Notes: generated from the letters alone by a model not told the origin. Positions 23,215 through 34,968 are shown, counted from the stretch's first letter. The stretch is 64,000 bases of DNA from Marinobacter sp. es.042 (GCF_900188315.1 NZ_LT897781.1:2418001-2482000); one strand, 5' to 3'. Numbers and translations: made by a program.

Positions 23215-23826
23215 TTATTCTCCAGCCCGGTAGCGGTAAGTACGAGCTAAAACCTGCATATCAAGCCGCTCTCCGTCTCCGCCAGTTGGTTTTATGGTAA
23301 GGTCGTGCAATGTCACGATTCTTGGCAGGCTCGCAACACTACTGACGAAAGATGCCAACTCATGATACGAACCAGAAACCCGAATATTAATCGGAAGCTC
23401 AGAGTAGAAGTCCTGCTGGCGCTCTGGCTGAAGCTTCACTTCCTGGAGTTCCAGACCATTCCCGAGCGCCGTGTTGGTGATGTCCTCCAGCAAGCCAGGC
23501 ACTTCGGTCTCACTGGGTAGCTGTCTTACCAAGGCGCCAAATGTTTCTTCCATTTCAGCCATCTGGGCTTTGAACACTTCGAGATTTGCCACCTGATAGG
23601 CTTTTTCCTCATACGTCTTTCGGAGCTCTTGCTCAGTTTGCTCAACACGCTCAAGCTGCGCGTATTGATCCTTGACAAAGAACCAGTAGCCACCCCCAGC
23701 AATGAGACCAAAAACGATGAGGACTACGATGGCCTTTACAGGCGCTGGCCATATGCCCGCGTTACTGACGTCGAGGTCGTCGATATCAAATTCACTAAGG
23801 CTCTTCAAAGAGTCCGCGAGGCTCAT
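23215..23826 (-). CDS. pilO: Type IV pilus assembly protein PilO
   Basis: Bitopic inner-membrane protein of the alignment complex. After a short cytoplasmic tail there is one membrane helix near residues 31-50 (VKAIVVLIVFGLIAGGGYWFF), then a coiled-coil and a ferredoxin-like periplasmic domain (203 residues in all). Its ATG overlaps the pilN stop (TAATG). Confidence 0.96.
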   Translation of the reverse strand: MSLADSLKSLSEFDIDDLDVSNAGIWPAPVKAIVVLIVFGLIAGGGYWFFVKDQYAQLERVEQTEQELRKTYEEKAYQVANLEVFKAQMAEMEETFGALVRQLPSETEVPGLLEDITNTALGNGLELQEVKLQPERQQDFYSELPINIRVSGSYHELASFVSSVASLPRIVTLHDLTIKPTGGDGERLDMQVLARTYRYRAGE

Positions 23827-24388
23827 TACTCATCCTCCCCTTCGGGCTCGGGCGTTTTTTGCTTTACCGAGAGATTGAACTGACTGTACCCAGCCCTACC
23901 ACTATCAGAGGCCGATACGTTGGATAAATTAGGCTCCGTAAACCAATCGGACTCCTCGAACTGGCGCATTAGTGTCGAAATGCGACTGTTAGACTCGGCC
24001 ATGCCAACAATTTCGACAAGATCATCCTTGCGAGTTAGATCGGTGTAGAAAAGACCGTCAGGTAATGTCCTTACCAACTCATCGAACACCCTCACAATTA
24101 CCGGACGCTTGCCCTGTAGATCCTGAATAACCTGCATCCTGGCAAGGAGCTCATCCCGCTTGCGCTTGAGGTTTTCGATCTCCTTGATCTGCTGATCCAG
24201 CTTTTTGGTGGCGGTCTCGATGTAGGCGTTGCGGGATTGCTGGTAGGCGATCCGGCTATCCATATCGGTTTTCCAGAGGAAGACCAGGCCGCCAGCAATG
24301 ATCGCAGCTCCCAGAATCATGACCACGAACTGTTTCTGTTTCTCGGCGCGAAGCTCTTCGCGCCATGGTCGTAGGTTAATCTTTGCCA

Positions 24389-24389
<1 letters not shown>
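23826..24389 (-). CDS. pilN: Type IV pilus assembly protein PilN
   Basis: Partner of PilO and PilM. The conserved N-terminal INLRPWREE motif (residues 4-12) is the cytoplasmic peptide that docks into PilM, followed by one membrane helix near 22-41 and a periplasmic coiled-coil plus ferredoxin-like domain. Length 187. Overlaps both pilM and pilO by TAATG junctions. Confidence 0.97.
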
Positions 24390-25645
<1,256 letters not shown>

Positions 25646-28174
25646 ATGTCTCATTTGTTGCGCACATCTCGCCTTTTTGCCTGGTTGTTTCTTACCGGAC
25701 TGAGTGTCGCCGTTATCGTAACCTCAGGCTTCTATCTTTACCTTCGCCCTGGCCTTCCGCCGGTACATCAACTTCTGGACATCAAGCTTCAGACGCCATT
25801 AAGGGTCTATAGCAAAGACAACAGATTAATAGCAGAATTCGGTGAAAAGAGAAGGGCACCCATCACAATCGAACAGATCCCAACAATTCAGTTACAAGCC
25901 TTTATGGCAGCTGAAGACTCACGTTTTTACGAACACTTCGGGGTCGACATCAAAGGCCTGGCGCGGGCTGCAATCGAACTGGTCTCTACCGGCGAGATCC
26001 AGTCCGGGGGCAGTACCATCACAATGCAGGTTGCAAAAAATTACTTTTTGTCACGGGACAGAACCTTTATCCGGAAGTTCAACGAGATACTTCTGGCTCT
26101 TCAGATCGAACGTGAACTGGATAAAAACCGCATTCTCGAGCTCTATCTGAACAAGATCTATCTGGGCAATCGGGCCTACGGGATTGCCGCCGCAGCACAG
26201 GTTTATTACAACAAGCCAGTCTCGGAACTTTCCCTGGCCCAGATGGCTATGCTCGCCGGCTTGCCAAAAGCGCCCTCGGCGTTCAACCCCCTGGCCAATC
26301 CGGACCGTGCAATGATCCGGCGTAACTGGATTCTCGGACGGATGCGCGACCTGGGATACATCACTCCAGATGCCCACGAACTTGCCGTTTCCGCCCCCAT
26401 TACTGCCAGCTACAACAGCACGGAGACTGAAGTCGACGCCGACTATGTTGCCGAAATGGCGAGATCCGAGATGGTTCGGCGGTTCGGCGAGGACGCCTAC
26501 ACCGATGGCTACACCGTCACCCTGACAGTTGACGGCAAAAAACAGCAGGTTGCCACAGAGGCATTAAGAGACGGCCTTGAAGCCTATGATCGGCGCCACG
26601 GCTTCAGGGGCCCTATTGGGCAGATTGATCAGGAAACACTCGCCGAGAGTGAACCGTCAGATCTGATCCTGAACTACCCTCGCGTGGAGTCCCTGCTTCC
26701 CGCAATCGTCACCGAGGTTGACGACGAATCCGGCAAAGTGGCGGTGCACGTACGCCGCATCGGCCCCGCCACCATGGCTTTCGAAACCATGACCTGGGCG
26801 AAGCGCTACAAAACTGAAAATCTCACGGGCCCTGAGCCTGAAAAGCCCTCCGATGTTGTGGCTCCCGGCGACGTTATCTATGTGCGCGCCCAGAACCCGG
26901 CACCGGCCTCGCCAGAGCCCGAAGCCAATGGGAACGAATCCCCGAATGAGCAGTCGGAGCAGCTCGCCGAAGCCTCTGTTGCGCTTGCTCAAATCCCGAG
27001 GGCTGAAGGCGCGCTCATTTCACTGAAAGCCAAAACCGGCGCCATTGAGGCACTGAGCGGAGGCTACAGTTTTGGTCAGAGCAAATATAACCGCGCCATA
27101 CAGGCAAGACGACAGCCTGGCTCCACCTTCAAGCCCTTTCTCTACCTGAGCGCCCTGGAAAGCGGTATGACTCCGGCGACCATCTACAACGATGCACCCA
27201 TTGTCTTCGATGACTCGGAACTGGAGACTGCCTGGCGCCCCCAGAACTCCTCCGGACAGTTCTATGGCCCAACTCGCCTGCGGGAAGCACTCTATCGCTC
27301 ACGCAACCTGGTCTCAATCCGACTGCTGCGCGACCTGGGCATCCAGAACACGCTGGATTACCTGGCACAACTGGAAATCCCGGTAGAAAACATGCCGGAC
27401 GACCTATCCCTCTCCCTGGGCAGCGGGCAGCTTACTCCCATGGAACTTGCCCGAGGCATGGCCGTGATTGCCAACGGAGGCTACGACGTTGAACCCTACC
27501 TCATCGAGACTATCACTGACTTTAGCGGTGAGCCCATTTACCAGGCGCCGAAAACCGTTTTGTGCGACAAAGACTGCGACGACGGTACAGGACAGGAACC
27601 ATCGGGCGAGCAAGAAGGCTCGCCAAACACCGTCACCAATGTCTCCGAAACAAATGAGGACTCGCCCGAGGTTCGGGTTATGCCCAGACTGGCGGACGAA
27701 CGCTCGGTCTTTATTCTGCATTCAATGATGCAGGACGTCATTCGTCGCGGTACCGGCAGACGGGCGCTGGCCCTTGGCCGGGATGACATCGCCGGTAAAA
27801 CCGGCACCACCAACGAACAAAAAGACACCTGGTTTGCCGGCTTCAATCACGAAGTGGCTACAACCACCTGGGTCGGATTCGACCAACCGGCGCCTTTGGG
27901 CAGACGCGAGTTTGGCGCCAGCACCGCGCTCCCCATCTGGCTGGACTATATGGAAGTAGCGCTCGAAGGGGCACCCTCTTCCTTCATGCCGCGACCCAAT
28001 GGCATCGTCAATATCCGGATCAACCCCGGAACGGGACAGCGGGCAAGGCCGGGCGAGGATGGTATTTTCGAGGTCTTCCGGGAAGAGGATGCGCCACCGC
28101 CTCTGACATCAGAAACCGAGAACGACCGCAATGGAGGCTCCGAGGAAGACGACCTGTCAAGGCGAATCTTCTGA
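25646..28174 (+). CDS. mrcA: Penicillin-binding protein 1A (bifunctional peptidoglycan synthase)
   Basis: Inner-membrane enzyme that polymerises and cross-links peptidoglycan. In 842 residues: N-terminal membrane helix near 12-33; GT51 glycosyltransferase with EDSRFYEHFGVD near 90 and GGSTITMQVAKN near 122; an OB-like insert near 310-430; and the transpeptidase with the nucleophile in PGSTFKPF near 494, SRN near 552 and KTGTTNEQKDTW near 718. Divergent from pilM and convergent with maeB. Confidence 0.97.
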   Translation: MSHLLRTSRLFAWLFLTGLSVAVIVTSGFYLYLRPGLPPVHQLLDIKLQTPLRVYSKDNRLIAEFGEKRRAPITIEQIPTIQLQAFMAAEDSRFYEHFGVDIKGLARAAIELVSTGEIQSGGSTITMQVAKNYFLSRDRTFIRKFNEILLALQIERELDKNRILELYLNKIYLGNRAYGIAAAAQVYYNKPVSELSLAQMAMLAGLPKAPSAFNPLANPDRAMIRRNWILGRMRDLGYITPDAHELAVSAPITASYNSTETEVDADYVAEMARSEMVRRFGEDAYTDGYTVTLTVDGKKQQVATEALRDGLEAYDRRHGFRGPIGQIDQETLAESEPSDLILNYPRVESLLPAIVTEVDDESGKVAVHVRRIGPATMAFETMTWAKRYKTENLTGPEPEKPSDVVAPGDVIYVRAQNPAPASPEPEANGNESPNEQSEQLAEASVALAQIPRAEGALISLKAKTGAIEALSGGYSFGQSKYNRAIQARRQPGSTFKPFLYLSALESGMTPATIYNDAPIVFDDSELETAWRPQNSSGQFYGPTRLREALYRSRNLVSIRLLRDLGIQNTLDYLAQLEIPVENMPDDLSLSLGSGQLTPMELARGMAVIANGGYDVEPYLIETITDFSGEPIYQAPKTVLCDKDCDDGTGQEPSGEQEGSPNTVTNVSETNEDSPEVRVMPRLADERSVFILHSMMQDVIRRGTGRRALALGRDDIAGKTGTTNEQKDTWFAGFNHEVATTTWVGFDQPAPLGRREFGASTALPIWLDYMEVALEGAPSSFMPRPNGIVNIRINPGTGQRARPGEDGIFEVFREEDAPPPLTSETENDRNGGSEEDDLSRRIF

Positions 28175-28190
28175 CATCAGGAGCAGGCAC

Positions 28191-28223
28191 AAAAAAACCG
28201 GCGGGATCACCGCCGGTTTTTTA
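28191..28223. terminator. Bidirectional terminator between mrcA and maeB
   Basis: CCGGCGG-GATCA-CCGCCGG with an A run before and T run after, 17 nt past the mrcA stop and 17 nt past the maeB stop on the other strand; suited to end both convergent transcripts. Confidence 0.95.
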
Positions 28224-28239
28224 TACCCTGAACGACAGA

Positions 28240-29505
28240 TCAGATAATGTCGTCCATTGACTTGAGCGGGTAGTGCGCTGGGTATGGATTACGTGCAACG
28301 CCGGAATCCACGGCAGCACGAGCAACGGCGGCCGGCACAACTTCCAGCAAGCGCACGTCCATCGGCTTGGGAATGATGTACTCTTTCCCGAACTCGAAAT
28401 TCTCCACGCCGTAAGCCTCGCAAATTTCCTGAGGCACAGGTTCCTTGGCCAGCTCACGGATTGCATTGACAGCCGCCACCTTCATTTCCTCGTTGATCGC
28501 GGTGGCACGAACGTCCAACGCTCCACGGAAAATGAACGGGAAACCCAACACATTGTTAACCTGGTTCGGATAATCAGAGCGTCCGGTGGCCATGATCAGA
28601 TCATCGCGGGTTGCCAGGGCAATTTCCGGGCTGATCTCCGGATCCGGGTTGGAGCAGGCGAAAACGATCGGCTTGGGAGCCATTTTCTTGAGCTGTTCAG
28701 CAGTCAGGAGATCCGGACCGGACAGTCCCAGGAATACGTCAGCGCCATCAATCGCGTCGTCCAGAGTGCGCTTGTCAGTGTCGTTGGCGAACATTGCCTT
28801 GTACTGATTCAAATCATCGCGACCAGAGTGGATCACACCCTTGCGGTCGAGCATAAAGATGTTCTCAGAACGAATACCGCAGCTGATCAGAATCTTCATG
28901 CAGGCAATGGCGGCAGCACCGGCACCCAGGCAGACCACCCTCGCCTCTTCAATCTTTTTGCCCTGCAGCTCGAGGGCATTGATCATGCCGGCTGCAGTTA
29001 CGATAGCAGTGCCATGCTGGTCATCGTGGAAGATGGGAACGTTGCACTTTTCGATCAGCGCGCGCTCAATTTCAAAGCACTCGGGCGCTTTGATGTCTTC
29101 CAGATTGATACCACCAAAGGTATCTGCAATACGCTCAACTGTTTCGATAAACGCCTGCGGGCTCTCGGAATTGACTTCAATATCGAAGACATCAATTCCG
29201 GCAAAGCGCTTGAACAGTACGCCCTTGCCTTCCATAACCGGCTTGCTTGCCAGCGGACCCAGGTTACCCAGACCAAGAATCGCAGAACCATCAGAGATGA
29301 CAGCCACCAGGTTGCCCTTGGCGGTGTACTTGTACGCGTTCTCCGGGTCCTTTGCGATCTCGCGGACCGGTTCGGCAACCCCGGGGCTATACGCCAGGGA
29401 AAGGTCGCGGGAGGTCTTGGTTGGCTTGGTGATTTCGACACTCAGCTTACCAGGCCGCGGCTTGGCGTGATATTCAAGGGCTGCTTCTTTCAGATCTTGA
29501 GACAT
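28240..29505 (-). CDS. maeB: NADP-dependent malic enzyme, short form without phosphotransacetylase domain
   Basis: Decarboxylates malate to pyruvate and supplies NADPH. The protein begins MSQDLKEAALEYHAKPRPG, the usual N-terminus of this family, so ATG 29505 is preferred to the upstream GTG at 29526. Landmarks are SLAYSPGVAEP near residue 38, DGSAILGLGNLGPLASKPVMEGK near 70, the catalytic stretch FHDDQHGTAIV near 155 and the NADP fold VVCLGAGAAAIACM near 184. At 421 residues it lacks the C-terminal phosphotransacetylase-like domain of E. coli MaeB. Confidence 0.94.
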   Translation of the reverse strand: MSQDLKEAALEYHAKPRPGKLSVEITKPTKTSRDLSLAYSPGVAEPVREIAKDPENAYKYTAKGNLVAVISDGSAILGLGNLGPLASKPVMEGKGVLFKRFAGIDVFDIEVNSESPQAFIETVERIADTFGGINLEDIKAPECFEIERALIEKCNVPIFHDDQHGTAIVTAAGMINALELQGKKIEEARVVCLGAGAAAIACMKILISCGIRSENIFMLDRKGVIHSGRDDLNQYKAMFANDTDKRTLDDAIDGADVFLGLSGPDLLTAEQLKKMAPKPIVFACSNPDPEISPEIALATRDDLIMATGRSDYPNQVNNVLGFPFIFRGALDVRATAINEEMKVAAVNAIRELAKEPVPQEICEAYGVENFEFGKEYIIPKPMDVRLLEVVPAAVARAAVDSGVARNPYPAHYPLKSMDDII

Positions 29506-29682
29506 TGCCACTGTTCCGTTTGTCACGTTTAAAGGTAGTGAACCGCCGAAGCCAGAGAGCCTCGGATCAACTCCAAACTGAAGCCCCCTACTCGGCGGAG
29601 CGCGCCATTATGGCCCGCCAGCCCGGAAACGACAAGTGCCCTATGAACATTTTGTGAACAGTCAATAGGGCTAATTGCGTAT

Positions 29683-29697
29683 GTATCTTTTAGATAC
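29683..29697. promoter_or_regulatory. Perfect palindrome upstream of maeB, possible operator
   Basis: GTATCT-TTT-AGATAC lies 178-192 nt upstream of the maeB start, just beyond the rpmE terminator. A direct repeat TGAACA-N5-TGAACA (29644-29660) lies nearer the gene. Either could be a regulator site; no regulator gene is adjacent. Confidence 0.35.
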
Positions 29698-29715
29698 ACT
29701 CCGATCGCCGAGCAC

Positions 29716-29740
29716 AAAAAAAGCGCCCGAAGGCGCTTTT
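29716..29740 (-). terminator. Terminator of rpmE
   Basis: AAAAGCGCC-CGAA-GGCGCTTTT stem-loop followed on the minus strand by T residues, starting 17 nt after the rpmE stop. Confidence 0.95.
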
Positions 29741-29756
29741 CCCGAATCCAGCTCGA

Positions 29757-29978
29757 TCAGTCTTTCTTGGCGCCGATGCGACCACCGAAACGCTTCTGGA
29801 AACGGTCGATACGACCACCGGTATCCATAACTTTCTGCTTGCCGGTGTAGAATGGGTGACACTGGGAACACACATCCAGCTGCAGATCATGGGTGTAGGT
29901 AGAGCGAGTCTTGAATGTATTACCGCAAGAGCAGGTTACATTAATCTCTTCGTACTTCGGGTGGATACCTTCTTTCAT
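29757..29978 (-). CDS. rpmE: 50S ribosomal protein L31, zinc-binding form
   Basis: Structural protein of the large subunit at the inter-subunit bridge. The 73-residue protein keeps all four zinc cysteines (CSCGNTF near 16 and [12 protein letters not shown] near 37), so it is the zinc-containing C+ paralogue rather than the zinc-free form. It is monocistronic with a strong terminator and diverges from priA. Confidence 0.98.
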   Translation of the reverse strand: MKEGIHPKYEEINVTCSCGNTFKTRSTYTHDLQLDVCSQCHPFYTGKQKVMDTGGRIDRFQKRFGGRIGAKKD

Positions 29979-30242
29979 GGCGAACCTCGTTGGGTCATGC
30001 CGCTACCTGATCACGGGGCATCGAATCTGCCCAGGCGCCAGGCACCGCACGTTTGAATCAATTGAGAAGACGGGGCACAATCATGCCCTGCCGGAAACAG
30101 ACCGCGAATCTTACTTGCAATTAGTGCTGCAGGCAAGCACCACCCTGACTTCCGGACTCGCCCACCCCGGATTTCGCCGCTGGCCGCCGACTGAAGCAGG
30201 ATAAGGAAAAACCGTGACACCCGTCATCCCGTGGAGCACTCA

Positions 30243-32417
30243 GTGCCGTTGACCGCACGCATTGCCCTGAATCGTCCCCTGCGTCGACTCTTCGATTACG
30301 TTATCCCGAAAGGCCTTGAACTGACGCCTGGTCAGAGGGTTCTAATACCCTTTGGCCGGCAGCAGGCAACGGGCCTTGTTGTTGAGGTGGGCGTTGAGCC
30401 TCCCCCCGGCATCACCCTCAAGGCTGTGGCAGGCGCTATGGAAGACTGGCCCGCGTTGCCCGCGGAAACCTTCAAGCTTCTCAGTTGGGCAAGCGACTAT
30501 TATCAGCATCCGCTCGGCGAATGCCTGTTCACTGCCCTGCCCCCAGCACTCAGGCGAGGGCGCATTGCAGAGGAAAAAAAGGAGCAGTGGTGGCGGGCAA
30601 TCGAAAGCGGCTCGACGATCCCCGCGAATGCGCATAAACAGAAAGCCCTTTGGGATTGGCTGAACCGGCGATCCAACGGCGCCCCGACAACAGATATTCT
30701 GAGGGCGGGATTCAACCGGGCGCAACTCAAGGCACTGCAGGAGAAGCAACTGATCGAGGTTGTCTCGCCAGCCCGACCGGCGGATTTCAATGAAGCCCCC
30801 CGGCTGCTGGCACGCCGACCCAGATTATCCGAGGCGCAGACGTCTGCTGCCGAGCAGCTGGCTTCCCCGGCCGAAGGGTTCGCCGCCTTCCTCCTATACG
30901 GCATCACCGGTAGCGGAAAAACCGAGATCTACCTTCATTACCTCAAAGAACACCTCAGAGATCAGGATCAGGCCCTGGTACTCGTTCCGGAGATCAACCT
31001 GACGCCCCAAACGGTCGCCCGATTCCAGCACTATTTTGGCGCACGGATTGTCGTATGGCACTCAGCGCTTAACGACAGTGAACGTCTGGCGACATGGCTG
31101 AAAGTGCGGAACGGCGAGCCCGTTATCCTTGTAGGTACGCGATCGGCTGCTTTGCTACCGTTCACCAACCTGCGAACCATCATTATCGATGAAGAGCACG
31201 ACAGCTCTTACAAGCAGGGTGAAGGTTTTCGGTACTCGGGCCGGGATCTGGCCGTCTACCGCGCGCACCTGAACAAGTGCCCCGTCATTCTGGGATCGGC
31301 CACTCCGTCGCTGGAATCCGTTCATAATGCAGAGCAGGCCAAATACCATCTGGTGAAGCTTGAAGAGCGCGCCGGCAATGCCGCGCCCCCGGTCATCAGC
31401 TTGCTGGATATCCGGAGTCGCCCATTGGAAGGCGGTCTCTCCCGCCCTGCCTTGAATGCCATCGAACAGATTCTGGCAAAAGGTGAGCAGGCGCTGGTTT
31501 TCGTCAATCGGCGAGGATTTGCCCCGGTCATGATGTGCTTTGACTGCGGCCACATGGTTGAATGCCCGCGCTGTGACACTCGCCTGACCTACCACCGCCG
31601 GGACCGGGCGATGAGATGTCACCACTGCGACTACCAGACGGCGGCCACCGAGCATTGCCCAAAGTGCAAGAGTGAGGCCTTCAAGCCGGTTGGGCAGGGC
31701 ACCGAGAGAACCGAGGACATTCTTGCCACGGCTTTCCCGGATACACCGGTGGTGCGTGTGGATCGCGACAGCACGCAGCGCAAGGGCAGTATCCAGGGCA
31801 TCCTGAACCAGGTAAACACCGGCAAACCATGCGTGCTTGTGGGCACCCAGATGCTGGCGAAAGGACACGACTTCCCGAACGTCACACTCGTGGTGGTGGT
31901 AAACGCGGATGGGGGGCTGTTCAGCGTGGACTTTCGCGCCCCCGAGCAACTCATACAGACCCTTCTACAGGTCAGTGGCCGCGCCGGACGGGGCACAAAG
32001 CCCGGCAAAGTTTTAGTGCAAACCTGCCACAGCGACCACCCGTTGTTAAAGACGCTGTGCGAAGGCCACTACCTCGACATCGCCGACCAACTCCTGAAAG
32101 AGCGGGAAGAAGGCCAATTTCCGCCATTCCGCGCCATGGCTATCTTCAGGGCAGAAGGCGACACCATGGAGAAGAGCTTGCAAGTGCTGGATACAATAAA
32201 GCCCCTCGCAAATACCACAGGCATCGAAACCTGGGGACCGTTGCCAGCCATGATTGCCCGGCGCGCCGACAAGCACCGTGCGCAACTGATCCTCAACGCC
32301 CGCAACCGGAAAAAACTGAACAGCCTGCTGACCGGAATCTGTCAGGAACTGGACCAGAGAAAGCTGCCCGCAGGGGTCAAATGGATGATTGATGTTGATC
32401 CGCAGGAAACAGGCTAA
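30243..32417 (+). CDS. priA: Primosomal replication restart helicase PriA
   Basis: Superfamily 2 DNA helicase that reloads the replisome at stalled forks. GTG 30243 (MPLTARIALNRPL) is the chosen start because GGAG lies 6 nt upstream; an earlier GTG at 30231 lacks such a site. In 724 residues: N-terminal fork-binding domain, Walker A GITGSGKTEIY near 221, DEEHD near 314, zinc clusters CFDCG, CPRCD, CHHCD and CPKC near 432-475, then helicase motifs V-VI (GRAGRGTKPGKVLVQT near 580). Divergent from rpmE, as in many gammaproteobacteria. Confidence 0.97.
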   Translation: MPLTARIALNRPLRRLFDYVIPKGLELTPGQRVLIPFGRQQATGLVVEVGVEPPPGITLKAVAGAMEDWPALPAETFKLLSWASDYYQHPLGECLFTALPPALRRGRIAEEKKEQWWRAIESGSTIPANAHKQKALWDWLNRRSNGAPTTDILRAGFNRAQLKALQEKQLIEVVSPARPADFNEAPRLLARRPRLSEAQTSAAEQLASPAEGFAAFLLYGITGSGKTEIYLHYLKEHLRDQDQALVLVPEINLTPQTVARFQHYFGARIVVWHSALNDSERLATWLKVRNGEPVILVGTRSAALLPFTNLRTIIIDEEHDSSYKQGEGFRYSGRDLAVYRAHLNKCPVILGSATPSLESVHNAEQAKYHLVKLEERAGNAAPPVISLLDIRSRPLEGGLSRPALNAIEQILAKGEQALVFVNRRGFAPVMMCFDCGHMVECPRCDTRLTYHRRDRAMRCHHCDYQTAATEHCPKCKSEAFKPVGQGTERTEDILATAFPDTPVVRVDRDSTQRKGSIQGILNQVNTGKPCVLVGTQMLAKGHDFPNVTLVVVVNADGGLFSVDFRAPEQLIQTLLQVSGRAGRGTKPGKVLVQTCHSDHPLLKTLCEGHYLDIADQLLKEREEGQFPPFRAMAIFRAEGDTMEKSLQVLDTIKPLANTTGIETWGPLPAMIARRADKHRAQLILNARNRKKLNSLLTGICQELDQRKLPAGVKWMIDVDPQETG

Positions 32418-32548
32418 TTTGAGCAGAGACTTCGGAATCCCGAGCCTTTTGCTTGCAGCCAAACTTTCCGCGATAATAGCCGTCTTCTGTTTTCAACGGG
32501 CCTCCTGCCCCGAATCCAATTCTCCTGTAAACCGAGTCATCTGACAGC

Positions 32549-34234
32549 ATGAAAGAGACCGTTTCCGATCTGCTCCAGTCTGCACTGGCAGCACTCCAAG
32601 CCGATGGCACACTGCCTGCGGACCAGTCCTTCACTCCACAGGTGGGCAATACCAAGGACAAGTCCCACGGCGATTATGCCTGCAACATTGCCCTGGTTGC
32701 CTCGAAAGCGGCTGGCTGCGCGCCCCGCAAACTGGCGGAGGCGCTGGTCGAGAACCTGCCCGAGAGCAGTGCGGTGGAGAAGGTGGAGATTGCCGGGCCC
32801 GGTTTTATCAACTTCTTTATGAGCACTGCGAGTGCCTTCGAAGTGGTCAATGCCATACTGGATGAAGGCGATCGTTTCGGCCGCAACAATCAGGGCCAGG
32901 GCGAAAAAGTTCAGGTGGAGTTTGTCTCGGCCAACCCCACGGGCCCCCTCCACGTTGGCCACGGCCGTGGCGCGGCAATCGGCGACTGCCTTTGCCGGCT
33001 GCTGGAAGCCAACGGTTACGATGTAACCCGGGAGTTCTACTACAACGACGCCGGGGCGCAGATTGATAACCTGGCGCTCTCAGTCCAGTCGCGGGTGAAA
33101 GGTCTGACGCCGGACGACGAGAGCTGGCCGGCGGACGGCTACCGGGGAGACTACATTGTTGATGTTGCCAAGGCCTACCTTGCTGGCGACACCGTTACCG
33201 CAGACGATCGGGAAGTGACCGCCAAGGCGGACCCGGAAGACCGCGATGCCATCCGCGAGTTCGCCGTTGCCTACCTGCGGCGGGAGCAGGATCTGGACCT
33301 GAAAGCCTTCGGGGTTCAGTTCGATGTCTATTTCCTGGAATCCTCCCTGTACGAAGACGGCAAGGTCGAAGCCACGGTCAAGCGCCTGCAAGAAAATGGC
33401 TACACCTACGAGCAGGATGGCGCCATGTGGCTGAAGACCACGGAGTTCGGCGATGACAAGGACCGGGTTATGCGCAAGAAGGATGGTGGTTACACCTACT
33501 TCCTGCCGGATGTCGCCTATCACCTCGACAAGTGGCAGCGGGGCTTTACCACTGTTATCAACGAACAGGGTGCCGACCATCACTCAACCGTTACCCGCGT
33601 CCGCGCCGGCTTGCAGGCACTGAATGCCGGCATTCCTCAAGGCTGGCCTGATTACGTGCTGCACCAGATGGTAATGGTGACCCGCTCCGGCCAGGAGGTG
33701 AAAATCTCCAAGCGCGCAGGCAGCTATGTAACAGTCCGGGACCTGATTGATGAAGTGGGCCGCGATGCCACCCGATTCTTCCTGGCCGCGCGCCGCGTCG
33801 ATTCACAATTGACCTTCGATATCGATCTGGCTCGCTCCCAGACCAATGAAAACCCGGTCTATTACGTTCAGTATGCCCACGCGCGCATCTGCAGCGTGCT
33901 TCGAAAACTGGCCGAGGAAGGTGTAGAGCGCAGTCGCAACGAATGTATTGGCGACCTCTCACTGCTCACGCTTGACGAGGAAAAGGACCTGGCCAACCAG
34001 CTGGCCAAGTATCCGGAGCTCATTGCCAATTCCGCCGCGCAACGTGAGCCGCACCACCTCACGCACTACCTGCGGGACCTGGCGGGCCAGTTCCATACGT
34101 ATTACAACGCCCATAAGGTATTGATTGAAGATACCGCCGTTCGTGATGCCAGGATCAGCCTCTACCTTGCCATCCGGCAGGTTATTGCCAACGGTCTGGA
34201 CCTGTTGGGCGTCAGCGCACCGGAAGAGATGTAA
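32549..34234 (+). CDS. argS: Arginyl-tRNA synthetase
   Basis: Class I synthetase charging tRNA-Arg. The HIGH-type motif lies in [14 protein letters not shown] near residue 129, and the KMSKS-equivalent KISKRAG near 386; the C-terminal DALR domain ends the 561-residue protein. Followed after 5 nt by a SPOR protein and then hslVU, the order seen in Pseudomonas. Confidence 0.98.
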   Translation: MKETVSDLLQSALAALQADGTLPADQSFTPQVGNTKDKSHGDYACNIALVASKAAGCAPRKLAEALVENLPESSAVEKVEIAGPGFINFFMSTASAFEVVNAILDEGDRFGRNNQGQGEKVQVEFVSANPTGPLHVGHGRGAAIGDCLCRLLEANGYDVTREFYYNDAGAQIDNLALSVQSRVKGLTPDDESWPADGYRGDYIVDVAKAYLAGDTVTADDREVTAKADPEDRDAIREFAVAYLRREQDLDLKAFGVQFDVYFLESSLYEDGKVEATVKRLQENGYTYEQDGAMWLKTTEFGDDKDRVMRKKDGGYTYFLPDVAYHLDKWQRGFTTVINEQGADHHSTVTRVRAGLQALNAGIPQGWPDYVLHQMVMVTRSGQEVKISKRAGSYVTVRDLIDEVGRDATRFFLAARRVDSQLTFDIDLARSQTNENPVYYVQYAHARICSVLRKLAEEGVERSRNECIGDLSLLTLDEEKDLANQLAKYPELIANSAAQREPHHLTHYLRDLAGQFHTYYNAHKVLIEDTAVRDARISLYLAIRQVIANGLDLLGVSAPEEM

Positions 34235-34239
34235 CACGA

Positions 34240-34878
34240 ATGTCCCGAGATTACGCTCGCAAGGACAGGCCCGCCAAAGCGTCGGCCACGTCGCGCACGA
34301 AACCGGCGAAGCTGGCAAAGCCAAAAGCGGCCCGCCCAAAACCCAAGGCCAGTGCCCGGGCCCAGCACGGCAGTTTGTCACTCAAGTGGATTCTGTCCCT
34401 GGCTGCCGTGGGCGGCTTTATCGGGTTTATCTTTTATCTGAATTCCCTGCCTGCGAACCCGGGTTCGCAGCCGCAAGCAGTCAGTGAGAAGCCGGCCCAG
34501 AAATCTGAGAAGACGCCGACGGAAACAGCCAAGGAAGAAGATAAGCCCGGGTTCCGCTTCTACGAGATGCTGCCGGAATCGGAGGTGGTCCCGCCCAAAG
34601 TCGAAGAATACACGCCCGGACCGACTCAAACGGATTTCAATTATCTGCTTCAGTCCGGCTCCTTCCGCAGCAAAGAAGACGCCGAACGACAGCGGGCCCA
34701 GATCGCCTTCCAGGGTTTGCGAGCAAGCACCCAGAGGATTGACCTGGACAGCGGCTCCGTCTGGTACCGCGTCAACGTTGGCCCTTTCACATCCCGCAGC
34801 CAGATGAATTCCGCGATCGACAAACTGGTTTCTCTGAATATCCAGCCACTGGTCCGAAAGATCCCCAAGGAAGGCTGA
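34240..34878 (+). CDS. FtsN-like SPOR domain protein
   Basis: Bitopic inner-membrane protein probably acting at the division septum. The first 46 residues are lysine/alanine/proline rich and cytoplasmic, followed by one membrane helix near 50-68 (ILSLAAVGGFIGFIFYL), a variable periplasmic linker and a C-terminal SPOR domain from about 132 (FNYLLQSGSFRSKEDAERQRAQI). 212 residues, shorter than E. coli FtsN and without evident FtsN essential-core motifs, so the exact orthology is uncertain. Translated just after argS. Confidence 0.85.
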   Translation: MSRDYARKDRPAKASATSRTKPAKLAKPKAARPKPKASARAQHGSLSLKWILSLAAVGGFIGFIFYLNSLPANPGSQPQAVSEKPAQKSEKTPTETAKEEDKPGFRFYEMLPESEVVPPKVEEYTPGPTQTDFNYLLQSGSFRSKEDAERQRAQIAFQGLRASTQRIDLDSGSVWYRVNVGPFTSRSQMNSAIDKLVSLNIQPLVRKIPKEG

Positions 34879-34901
34879 TCTTTCGGGCTCGTTGCGAACA
34901 C

Positions 34902-34929
34902 CTTGAATTCGCACCAGAAGCCTCCATAA
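34902..34929 (+). promoter_or_regulatory. Probable sigma-32 heat-shock promoter of hslVU
   Basis: CTTGAA (34902-34907), 14-nt spacer, CTCCATAA (34922-34929) resembles the RpoH consensus CTTGAAA/CCCCATNT. It lies 40 nt before the hslV start codon, in the only sizeable gap of the argS-hslU region, and hslVU is a classical RpoH target. Confidence 0.6.
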
Positions 34930-34968
34930 CAACGGGATACCAATTTCAATCAGGCAATTGGAGCCCAA

